DNA of 64,000 nucleotides from assembly GCF_018294505.1 (NCBI RefSeq), contig NC_057811.1, positions 409,822,968-409,886,967 on the forward strand. The letters are read 5' to 3'. Shown one piece after another: positions 46,914 through 58,041 of the stretch; the first letter of the stretch is position 1, and every line of letters starts with the position of its first letter. The notes beneath the pieces are model-generated. The model made no database searches, was not told the origin of the DNA, and saw nothing but the letters and a program-made list of their open reading frames with translations. Position numbers and translations under genes: made by a program. The DNA is from Triticum aestivum. Taxonomy: Eukaryota > Streptophyta > Magnoliopsida > Poales > Poaceae.

Positions 46914-47560
46914 TCATAGAAGAATTTTTTTTCTTTTGTTGGTAAGTAAAGCTAGGTGGTAAATATTTAGCAACAATGTAATTAGCATAGTCAGCATACG
47001 AAGGAGTACTATGAGAAAATTTATTGCAGCTAACTGATCATCAGGAAAACTATCATCAATGGGTAGTGGGTCATCAGGCACATTTTCAAGCCTAGATAAA
47101 TTATCAGCTACGGGGTTCTCAGCTCCTTCTCTATCAATGATATGCAAATCAAATTCTTGTAACAAGAGAACCCATCGAATAAGTCTAGGTTTAGCATCTT
47201 TCTTTTCCATAAGATATTTAATAGCAGCATGATCGGTGTGAACAATTACTTTGGAATCAACAATATAAGGTCTAAATTTATCACAAGCAAACACCACTGC
47301 TAAGAATTCTTTTTCAGTAGTAGCATAGTTTCGTTGAGCACTGTCTAGAGTTTTACTAGCATAATGAATAACATTCAATTTCTTATCAACTCTTTGCCCT
47401 AGAACAAGACCAACAGCATAATCACTAGCATCACACATAATTTCAAAAGGCAAGTTCCAATCAGGTGGTTGAACAATAGGTGCAGAAATTAAGGCTTTCT
47501 TGAGTGTTTCAAAGGCTTCTAAACAATCATCATAAAAAAGGAATATCCTTTTGCAAAAGA
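46914..47560 (-). pseudogene. Athila RNase H domain
   Basis: RNase H removes the RNA strand during reverse transcription. In the frame ending at 46,914, residues from about 24 on are meaningful: [14 protein letters not shown], then CDASDYAVG (D64), then [12 protein letters not shown] (E103/E105), then HTDHAA (D130), then NPVADNLSR (D173). The join to RT is frameshifted at about 47,530-47,560, and the join to integrase is lost after DDQLAAIN. The spacing of motifs is normal for Gypsy RNase H. Confidence 0.85.
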
Positions 47561-49134
47561 CTTGTAAGAGGCCTAGAGATTTCAGAAAAGTCTTTGATAA
47601 ATCTCCTATAGAAACCAGCATGACCTAAGAAACTACGAATACCTTTTATATCTTTAGGACATGGCATTTTCTCAATTGCATCAACCTTAGCTTTGTCCAC
47701 TTCAATACCTCTTCCAGAAATTTTATGACCCAAAACAATGCATTCATTAACCATAAAGTGGCACTTCTCCCAATTCAAGACAAGATTTGTTTGTTCACAT
47801 CTCTGCAAAACTCGATCAAGATTGCTTAAACAATCATCAAAAGACTTCCCATAAACAGAGAAATCGTCCATGAAAACCTCAACAATATTTTCACAGAAGT
47901 CAGAGAATATAGCAGTCATACATCTTTGAAAGGTAGCAGGTGCATTACATAAACCGAAAGGCATACGTCTATAAGCATAAGTTCCAAAGGGACAAGCAAA
48001 AGTGGTCTTTTCTTGATCAGGTTGAGAAACAGGTATTTTTGAAAAGCCAGAATATCCATCAAGGAAGCAAAAATGTGTGTCCTTAGATAATCTTTCATGC
48101 ATTTGATCAATAAAAGGCAAATGGTAATGATCTTTTCTAGTTGCTTTGTTTAATTTTCTAAAATCAATTACCATTCTATAGCCTGTAACAATTCTTTGTG
48201 GAATGAGTTCATTCTTATCATTAGGAACAACAGTTATAACTACTTTCTTAGGAACACAATGAACATGACTTACCCATCTACTATCAGCTATGGGATAGAT
48301 TATACCTGCTTCCAGAAGTTTTAATATTTCCGTTCTTACCACTTCTTTCATCTTCGGATTTAACCGACATTGGTGATCAACAACGGGTTCAGCATCAGGT
48401 TCCATATTAATTTTGTGCTGACATAGAGTGGGACTAATGCCCTTTAAATCATCAAGAGTATATCCAATAGCAGCTCGGTGCTTCCTTAGAACTTTCAATA
48501 ATCTTTCTTTTTCATGTTCTGAAAGGTTAGCAGCAATAATAACAGGATATATCTTCTTTTCATCAAGATAAGCATATTTCAAAGTGTCGGGCAATTTTTT
48601 TAATTCAAACACAGGATCACCCTTAGGTGGAGGAGGACCTCCTAGAGTTTCAATAGGCAAATTGTGTTTAAGCAGAGCACATTGTTCAAAGAAAATCTTA
48701 TCTATTTCATTTCTTTCATGCATATGTAAATCATTTTCATGGTCCAGCAAATATTGTTCTAGTGGATCAGTAGGAGGCACAACAATAGACGCAAGATCAA
48801 TTAATTCATCTTTACTAGGCAATTCTTTTCCATGAAGTTTTCTACTAAACTTGGAAAAATTAAACTCATGAGACTCATCACCAAAACTAACACTGACAGT
48901 TTGTTTCTCACAATCTATTTTAGCATTAACGATGTTTAAGAAAGGTCTACCAAAGATAATGGGACAAAAGTCATCTTGTGGGGAACCAAGAACAAGAAAA
49001 TCAATAGGGTATTTTATTTTCCCACACAAGACTTCAACATCTCTAACAATCCCAATTGGTGATATAGTGTCTCTATTAGTAAGTTTAATAGTAACATCTA
49101 TGTCTTCTATCTCTGCGGGTGCTATGCCATTCAT
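47530..49134 (-). pseudogene. Athila protease C-terminus and reverse transcriptase
   Basis: This is an open frame of 534 codons. Residues 1-100 are the C-terminal side of the aspartic protease (IIFGRPFL), 110-210 a linker, and about 240-534 the RT, with WVSHVHCVPKK (287-297), FLDGYSGF (D359), CPFGTYAYRRMPFGLCNAPATF (381-402) and FMDDFSVYG (D423, D424). The catalytic Asp residues are present. The 5' join to the protease active site is frameshifted near 49,138 and the 3' join to RNase H near 47,540, so only the central part is intact. The MPFGLCNAPATFQR version of the motif is typical of Athila. Confidence 0.9.
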
Positions 49135-49335
49135 AATTTCTTAAGGTGTAAGGAATAGCACTCACACTAGCACCTATGTCACATAAACCATGATAGCAGT
49201 GATCTCCTATTTTAACAGAGATGATAGGCATGCCAACAACAGGACTATGTTTGTCCTTTTTATAGGTTTGGAAATTCTAGCAAATTCTTCAAAGAAGTAA
49301 ATAACATGCCCATCCATATCTTCTTCCAAGAGATC
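49135..49335 (-). pseudogene. Athila gag-pol linker and protease active site
   Basis: The minus strand reads KIGDHCYHGLCDIGASVSAIPY at about 49,150-49,217, with the protease catalytic motif D-I-G-A-S. Upstream, EEDMDGHVIYFFEEFARISKPIK reads in a different frame, so there is a further frameshift near 49,255. It is cut at about 49,335 by a LINE insertion; the gag side resumes at about 62,151. Confidence 0.75.
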
Positions 49336-49344
49336 TTTTTTTTT

Positions 49345-50051
49345 GACTATTTACTGTGAAGCAATAGCTCCACAGTCTCTTATTCAAATAAATAAAGAGA
49401 GGTCCATATAATTACGAACTAGCAAGGAGGTGGGTAGAGAGAAAGGAAACTTACCTATTTACCTATGAAACAAAGTACAACAATCTAAGGTAGGTTGTTA
49501 ACCCAAGATAAGAATACAGGTTTAACACTCTCCCTCACTCTATGATACAACAAGGAGATATCATGTACAAATTTACTCCTCCACACACCAAAACAAGCCC
49601 TCTCTGATCTGAAGATTTTCCCATTCCTGGTAGTCCAGATGCACCAAGCCGCAGTGAGCATAACCTCAAAGAAGAAAGGGTGCTGGAAATTCTTCTTGGC
49701 GTGCAATAGGCATGAGGTTAAGTCCTGTCCCCCATCTAATCAATCTGCAGATAAGACCATACCCTTTGACTGAAATTGCAATTGAAGAAAAGGTGAAACC
49801 TGTCTTCATGCAGGCGTGTGGTACAAAGAACACAAAAATTGTCATCTTGGTCTATCCTCCAATGCCTCCTGAGAAGGAGGTCCCGTGTGTTGAGTCGATC
49901 AAAAAAGAGCAACCAACCAAAAACCTTGATTTTCATCGTGTAGGAACTTCGCCGAAGCCAAACACACGGAGTAATTGTTGGGAGGTGGGAGTGCATGATG
50001 GTGTAGAAGCTCTTTGCAGACTAACCAGACTTTGATGGCCAAGACCACACA
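49345..50051 (-). mobile_element. LINE, 3' part (ORF2 C-terminus)
   Basis: The minus strand has a zinc-binding RT-associated domain at 49,736-50,051: KIKVFGWLLFFDRLNTRDLL, then CVLC, then EDRFHLFFNC. A second piece at 49,485-49,706 has AWCIWTTRNGKIFR. This is typical of L1-type plant LINEs. A frameshift or stop separates the two. A run of nine T at 49,336-49,344 is the likely short poly(A) tail (minus strand). The LINE continues at 61,834 beyond the inserted LARD element. Confidence 0.8.
50047..50051 (+). other. Target-site duplication, left copy
   Basis: ACACA directly precedes the LTR start TGTGACGCC; the same five bases follow the far LTR at 61,834-61,838. Confidence 0.85.
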
Positions 50052-53000
50052 TGTGACGCCCGGGTAATCAAGCTACAGTAACCCTCTGGTAATGATGCCA
50101 CGTCACCACGATTACTGTTGCTAATCTCGTGCTAGTTTAGATCTGATCCAAATTCAAATTTAAGATCAAGTCGAATAGTTAAAGTTTTCAAAAGTGAAAA
50201 CTAAAATGTTGTAAATGTGTTAAATAAATCCTGGGTAATAGTGGTGAAGAAACCTAAATTTAATAAAATGATTAAGTGTTCAAAATAATTAAAACTGTAG
50301 GTTAAATAATAAAATAAATGCCTTTTAAATTTTATAAAATGTTAAACTATTTTAGTTGGGATAAGAATTAATGTGGCAGTAGTTTATTTAGAAGTACCAA
50401 TTTGGGTGTTAGTGATGATTTTTACTAAAATTAAAATAAAATAGGAAAGAATAAATAAAAATAAAGGAAATAAAACAAAGTCAAAAAAACAAACAAACCC
50501 CCTTGGCCCACTGGGCCACGACCCAACAGGCCGGCCCAGCCCGGTCCACCTAACCCACTACTACCCCCCCACTACTCCGTAACCCTAACCCACAACCGCA
50601 CAACCCCCACCCCCCGATCCCCTCTCCCCCGACTCCCACCTCTCCTCTCTGCCCTCCCGATCGGATCTGGATCGGGGCGGTTGGCCCCGACGCCAGCGAC
50701 GCCGCCTCGTCTCCCCCCTCTGCACCTCGGCAGCCCCGAGCCGGCCCCGACGCCCGTCTGCACCGCCCCATCCCCTCCGCCTCCGATCTGGAACTCGGGC
50801 TCGGCCATGACGCCACCGCCGCGCGGAGCTCGCCATCGTCCACCCCGTCCTCTCCCTCGCCGGCCTGCCTCCTCCTCCCCCCACCGGTCTGCCTCCCCCG
50901 TCGCCGGTCGTCTCCGTCCTCCTCCTCGCCCCCCGTTGCCCTGGACCCTACTCCCCGCCGTGAGCCGCCGCCTTTTCTCTCCTCCTCTCCCCTGTCCCCG
51001 TACGCACGCACGCATGCACGCTCCGCCCTGGCCGCGCCCGCATTCCCCGCCGGCGCGCCCTCCACGGCTAGGCCAGGGACGACGACGGCCCGCGCGCGCA
51101 TTCCCCGTCGGCGCGCCCTCCACGGCTAGGGCCCCGGCGTCCCCCACCGGCGACTGCCCGCCTCGCCACGGCCTCGCCCTCCTCTGCACGCTCCGTCGCC
51201 CTTGCTCCCCGCGCCTCGCCAATGATTGCCGTGGCTCGCCCGCCGTCGCCCGCCTCTGTCACTAGCTCCGGCACCGCCGCCCCGTCGCCGTCCCTGGCCT
51301 CGCCCCGTCCACCGCGGATCGTCCCCCCCACTGGCCGGCGTTTTGGCTGCCGGCGCCCACACCACGGGCTGCGTCTGGGGCCAGCCCCGTTCGGTCTCGG
51401 GCACGGGCACGACGCTCGCACCCAGCGCCCGAACCCACTATGGCCCCTAGGGCCAATGACAGGAGGGGCCCAACCCATGAACATTAAAAAAAGGGATTTA
51501 AAATAATAATATTAATAACTAAATATTAATTATTTAACTTAATTAATCTAGTTAATTAAACCTAATTAACCTGCTAATAAATCTGACTACTGTCAATTAG
51601 ATAACAGCCTATGACATGCGGGACCCACCCATTTAGTTGACTGGTCAACGGTCAACTTTGACCGCTTGCATCACGCTGATGTCATGATGACGTCATAAAT
51701 GCCTTTCGATTTAATTAATTATGCTAATCCTAATAATTATTTAAATCTTTTAAAATTAATATAAAATAAACCGTAGCTCGGATGAAAATACTTTGTACAT
51801 GAAAGTTGCTCAGAACGACGAGACGAATCCGGATACGCAGCCCGTTCGTCCGACACACATCCCTAACATATCGAACTCGCAACTTTCCCCCCCGGTTCAT
51901 CTGTCCGAAAACGCGGAACACCGGGAATAGTTTCCCGGATGTTTCCCCCCTTCGCCGGTATCACCTACTACCGTGTTTGGGCACACCTAGCATCACGCTT
52001 TGTCTTGTCATGCACCGTCATGCTTATGTTTGCATTATATTTATTGTTTCTTCCCCCTCTTCTCTCGTTAGACACCGAGACCGACGCCGCTACTACCCAG
52101 TACGACTACGGTGTTGACAACCCCTCCTTCTCGGCTGAGCTTCCAGGCAAGCCCCCCCTTGATCACCAGATATCGCCTATTCTTCTCTATACAGCTTGCA
52201 TTAGAGTAGTGTAGCATGTTACTGCTTTCGGTTAATCCTATTCTGCTGCATAGCCTGTCATTGTTGCTACAGTTGTTACCCTTACCTGCTACCCTACTGC
52301 TTAGTATAGGATGCTAGTGTTCCATCAGTGGCCCTACACTCTTGTCCGTCTGCCATGCTATACTATCGGGCCGTGATCACTAGGGAGGTGATCACGGGTA
52401 TATACTATATACTTTATATACATGACACATGTGGTGACTAAAGTCGGGTCGGCTCGTTGAGTACCCGCAAGTGATTCTGATGAGGGGGCTGAAAGGACAG
52501 GTGGCTCCATCCCGGTAGAGGTGGGCCTGGGTTCCTGACGGCCCCCGACTGTTACTTTGATGGCGGAGCGACAGGGCAGGTTGAGACCACCTAGGAGAGA
52601 GGTGGGCCTGGCCCTGGTCGGCGTTCGCGGATACTTAAACACGCTTAACGAGATCTTGGTATTTGATCTGAGTCTGGCCATTTGGTCTATACGCACTAAC
52701 CAACTACGCGGGAACAGTTATGGGCACTCGACGTCGTGGTATCAGCCGAAGCTCTTCTTGACGTCAGCGACGGAGCGGCGCGCGCCGGATTGGACTGGAA
52801 CGCCTGCTAGGCTAGGTCTGCTTCCGGCCGCGTACGCAACGTGCAGGTGTGCAATGGGCGATGGGCCCAGACCCCTGCGCGCATAGGATTTAGACCGGCG
52901 TGCTGACCTCTCTGTTGAGCCTAGGTGGGGCTGCGACGTGTTGATCTTCCGCGGCCGGGCATGACCCAGAAAAGTGTGTCCGGCCAAATGGGATCGAGCG

Positions 53001-53830
53001 TGTTGGGTTATGTGGTGCACCCCTGCAGGGAAGTTTATCTATTCGAATAGCCGTGTCCCTCGGTAAAAGGACGACCCGGAGTTGTACCTTGACCTTATGA
53101 CAACTAGAACTGGATACTTAATAAAACACACCCTTCCAAGTGCCAGATACAACCCGGTGATCGCTCTCTAACAGGGCGACGAGGAGGGGATCGCCGGGTA
53201 GGATTATGCTATGCGATGCTACTTGGTGAACTTACCATCTACTCTCTTCTACATGCTGCAAGATGGAGGTGGCCAGAAGCGTAGTCTTCGACAGGATTAG
53301 CTATCCCCCTCTTATTCTGGCATTCTGCAGTTCAGTCCACCGATATGGTCCTTTACACATATACCCATGCATATGTAGTGTAGCTCCTTGCTTGCGAGTA
53401 CTTTGGATGAGTACTCACGGTTGCTTTTCTCCCTATTTTCCCCTTTCTATACCTGGTTGTCGCAACCAGATGCTGGAGTCCATGAGCTAGAGATCCCGAG
53501 GATGATTCTACATGGAGTTCGGCTTCGAGGAGTAGTTAGGAGGTCCCAGGCAGGAGGCCTTGCCTTTTCGATCGTTGCTACTTTTGTGCTAGCCTTCTTA
53601 AGGCAAACTTGTTTAACTTATGTTTGTACTCAGATATTGTTGCTTCCGCTGACTCGTCTATGATCGAGCAATTGTATTCGAGCCCTCGAGGCCCCTGGCT
53701 TGTATTATGATGCTTGTATGATTTATTTTATGTTTTCGAGTTGTGTTGTGATATCTTCCCGTGAGTCCCTGATCTTGTTCGTACACGTTTGCGTGCATGA
53801 TTAGTGTACGGTCAAATCGGGGGTGTCACA
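50052..53830 (+). repeat. LARD family 2, 5' LTR
   Basis: These 3,779 bp run from TGTGACGCCCGGG to GGTGTCACA. AT-rich to about 50,490, then strongly GC-rich (about 50,500-51,450), then AT-rich to about 51,800; after that it is similar to family 1. The GC-rich block carries long low-complexity open frames on both strands, which I do not regard as genes. A hairpin is at 52,371-52,397. Confidence 0.9.
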
Positions 53831-53833
53831 AGT

Positions 53834-53845
53834 TGGTATCAGAGC
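53834..53845 (+). other. Primer binding site, initiator tRNA-Met type
   Basis: TGGTATCAGAGC lies three bases after the 5' LTR end, the same as at 33,051. Confidence 0.9.
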
Positions 53846-56800
53846 CGACTGCCTGTAGGAATCCCCCTTTCCAACTCCTTGGCCGAAGTTGAGTCTAGTC
53901 AGTGAAAACTGTTTTACTAACATGGCTGTGTGGCTTACGGGCCCACGTCGCCATTGGGTGGTAGTAGGATCTTTTATTCCTCAACCTATACTCTGGGACT
54001 CCGACATCTCTTCTATTCGGGTTTAACGATTTTACTAAATATAACATTAGGATCTCGTTATCACTTTCACCCGGAGAGCCCCTTATTACTGATGATCGTC
54101 TGCTGCACATGAAGACCCTGAAGATACTCTCCGCTGATAACCCGAGAACTTGTGTTCATCGCTTTTACAATTCCCTTTCATCGATGAACTCCTATGGATA
54201 ACCACGTATACTCGCCATTCATACAATGTTTCCCAGTTGATCTTGTTATTACAAGATACCCCGAAATTCTCTCTGTTGTTCCGAGAATCCTTTGAGCTTA
54301 CTGCCTTGCTGTTCTTTGTCACCTGAATACCCTTACGGATAATTCTCGCACTTACCGAGTATCCGCTCATCCCCAGTTGATTCAAGTATTTCACAAAAGT
54401 GTTCAAAATACCATTCGATCTTCCGAAAATCCTCAGGAGCCTTTTGCTCTTGAAATTCTTGCTTACTTGCATTATGATTAATCTTAAGTCTCGTAATCTT
54501 ATTAGCATCTCTTGTCATTATCATTTTGAGTCCGTTGATTCAATCTGTTGCGAATGCTCGCAATCCTCAATCAGAGCCTAGAATTCATCCTTCCGGCTCA
54601 GACGTCATTTGAAACGTGAGCTGGTTCTCGCCAATCAAATTGTCGTCGATTTTGCCCCTATGTCTATTGAACTTATCCATCCTTGATTAGAGCGTTGCTC
54701 CTGATCCCCTGATTTGGAAATCATAATTCTTTTGCATTTGAACTTTGAATTAGTCAGTTGTTTCTATAATCAGATCTTATTGCATTCTTCTTCCTCTGGT
54801 TGAGTACCGATGCTCACATCAGATCCCTTGTGGACCATCGGTTCCTTTGTTGGATTTTATCCGACAGTGTCCGTCATATTGAATAACCTTGTGAGCCTTT
54901 CCATGGGTATATAATGCCTTTGGTAAATTGTATCATCTGCTTTTGAACAATGCTCTACTTTCTAGCTTGTAATATTTACTATTGAAGCTTGTGGTATATG
55001 TTTCCACGATACCCTGATGGGTTGAACCTACGCCTTCCCTAATCCGTGTGAACCCGAAAGATTACACGGGTCATACTTATCTGGTATTGCACCAGGTAAA
55101 AACTTTCAACAACTAATGTCATTTTCGAAATACGAGAGGTGAATGAAAGGTTATGCGTTGAACAAGTGGGAGTCGACCTTGAACCCTGAGTTCATGCCCA
55201 TGGACACGATGTATACCTTATCATGGAAGCTTCTCTTAAAATAATTATCCCCTTGTTATAAGTTCATCTGGTATCCGTGGACGTGGTTCCGACCATGTTC
55301 TCCTTTAAATACCATTTCTCGTGCAAGTTTAAGCACTTGTCCTCTGCAGAGCAATACCCCGTCCAACCTCTACTTTGGTCTGTCATCGAGTATTACCCCC
55401 TGGTATCTCGAGAATGCCAAGGAACTACTTAACTTCTTATGAGTTCTTCATCAACTAATATTCTTGCCGATTCCATTTTTCCAACGGGTTCTGAGTTGTT
55501 AGAACCCCTCAAGGACACCGATAAGTGAATCAATTCCACACTCCGATTCAATAACTCTAAGTAATTTTCGTTGCTTATGAGTTTAATAATCATTTAAGTC
55601 ATTCCTAGCCTGATCGGCTATATCATTAGCGTGCTAAATTTTAACTGTGCTACCTGGTCCTTAACCGTGGAGCACAACTTTCGATGATGAGCTAAGCTTA
55701 TGTCGATCTTCCTCATCTTATCGTTTCACCTCCAACAACAAGCTTGGATTGGAGTTTGTGTCGTACCCTTGGTTCCAATAACTTTTCGCTTCACCATTCC
55801 TTTGACTTGATGTCATTGCCGATCGATTACATCTTCAAGAAACCTCTCGACAAGTGTGTCGTGATCATCGTCAACATTTTAACTTCTTCCGAGATATCAA
55901 TTGAATTCATGATGAGAAATTCCATGCTTGTCCCTCGATGATCTGTGTTATCATCGACCACATCCATGCCTTCCTTTCAAACACAGACTTGGTCTTGTTT
56001 TGAATGAACTTTAAGTTCCTTGCTATCCAGCAATTGTTCTTCTTTACCTTGGAACATTAACATCTCTTTTGTCCTCAATGTTGTGAGAATTTCACCACCT
56101 CTTAAGAAATCTTGGTATGGTGATACTTCTCACCATCACCATTCCTTCTTGGGTCCTCGTGTTGATTCCAACCGGGGGTACCAACGAGTGAGCGGTGCTG
56201 TTTGGATCCTGCCCTTCTAGCAACCCTATTGCTTTGAAGTTAATGGTCGGCCGTTCATTCTTAGACTATTGATTATTGAATCACCATTCCGACGTTGGTC
56301 GTGCAACCCAGCCCATATTTCGGGTGCACCTTTCAACCAATGTTTAATTGTGTATGTTTTCCTCGAGCATACATCATTATACCATTTGATCTGACAAATG
56401 TTATCTCCTTGTTCACATGATTATGGAAATCCATCTTTTTGGAAATCTCGAGGAATTGTCGCTGAGTCCATTAGCCACCCCCTCATCCTCTCCTTGAATT
56501 AATGATGAACTCTTGTTTTGAAACTCGCTTCCATGGTTTAATTCCCGAGAATCATACAATGTCACCTCGACAATTTGTGTTGCACCTTTTCTTCTCAGGC
56601 ATCCTGAGTCTGAGTTATCCTGACACCAATCAGATCTGAATCTCGGTCAGATATGATGGTTGGAACATATTTCCAAGAGTTATAACATTTGTCTATTTAT
56701 GACCCGGTAAGGTGATGTCATGCCTAACACACCTGGCCGGAGGACCTATTGTTATAAGTTTTCCTTTTTAGAAAGGCTATCCTTTTCTTCCATGAGGAAA

Positions 56801-58028
56801 TTGTAAGACTTATTCTACAAGCGGTTCCCGATGGACCCTTTTTGTTTCTAAAGTCTGATCTTCACCTGATAACCATGTCAAGGCTATCTCGATGCATGTC
56901 TATGGTACTCCGATTTTCAATAGGAACATTTGAAGCCCAATGCTAAATGTTTCCTGCTCAACTATCCAAACACTGATGTATGGGTAACATCTCGATAAAT
57001 CCTTGCCTCTTATCTGAATGCTTGGGTACTTGCTCTCCTACCCTGTATGCCATGTTCTGCTTGTACATGGGAAGGATATACTCCTAATAATTGTGTGTTT
57101 AAACACATTTTCCTTTCCCTTGTTCTGTTTAATCTGATAATCATATTTTCCTTTCCATTGGTTGGTTTAACGTTTCTGGTGATCATTATGATCTAAGCAG
57201 TATTAATTCCCTGCTTATGCAAACACCTCGGTGTACAACTCTGTCACTAAGACCCTGTTACTATTGTTGTGACATTCCGGTAACCACCGATGGACGAGAA
57301 CTTTGCCTATTGGTCCGCCTCGTTTCAACAAGCAGGAAAATGGTTCTCTTCGTCCCTCGCCCTTGGTACCGACGATGTTGCTGACATATAACTGACAGGC
57401 TACCCTCTGACATGCCTTTCTATCATGACCATGCAAGATGTCACCGTTCGTCCTACTTCTAATCCACGTGGTGGGCCCATAACCCACAGTTCCACAGGAT
57501 CGAAACCTGACTCTCCTGTACACCCCCTGTTCCCAAGGATGTTCCTCGCGCGTGGCCTCGTATATAATTCACGAGCCACCTCCCGTGAGATCATCAATTC
57601 TGGTATCAGACACAAAACTTATTCCCATTGCTATGGAACCCTTTTCAACTTCTGATTAGGCATCGAACGATTGCCTATCCATTTGAAACTTCTCATGGTA
57701 CCTACTTACCTTGCTCTCGATATTGTCTTAAGTTTCCATTCAAGAGTTACTTTCCGCCACCATCCCCGATGTTATCAACCAGATAGTCAACCTTTCAGAT
57801 GTCCGTTTTTCCGAAGTTACCCCTTGTCCTTCATATGTACAATGAAAATCCCGAAGAAAGGATGACGACTTGATCATGGTGACTTGAAGCAGAGTAATGA
57901 AGACATCAACGAAAGGGATCAACCTCTTTGAAAGGGGCAGCCAAGACCGACAAGACTCGTTAGGTTTTCGCTACCAGCACTTTTTCCCCCTTACTCCACC
58001 GCTTAAATCTCGGGACGAGATTTCTTGT

Positions 58029-58041
58029 AGTGGAGGAGAAT
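58029..58041 (+). other. Polypurine tract of LARD family 2
   Basis: AGTGGAGGAGAAT immediately precedes the 3' LTR start TGTGACGCC. Confidence 0.8.

Larger units (their letters stand above)
53831..58041 (+). mobile_element. LARD family 2 internal region, non-coding
   Basis: No gag or pol motif is visible and no frame exceeds about 140 codons. It is collinear with 33,048-37,260 throughout, with substitutions and small indels. The start (TGGTATCAGAGCC... AATCCCCCTTTCC) and the end (ATCTCGGGACGAGATTTCTTGTAGTG) are best preserved. Confidence 0.85.

Noticed and set aside
50550..51506. Overlapping long open frames in the GC-rich part of the family-2 LTR
   Set aside because: Several frames on both strands are open at once, the products are Arg/Gly/Pro-rich, and the corresponding 3' LTR region is rearranged without preserving frame.
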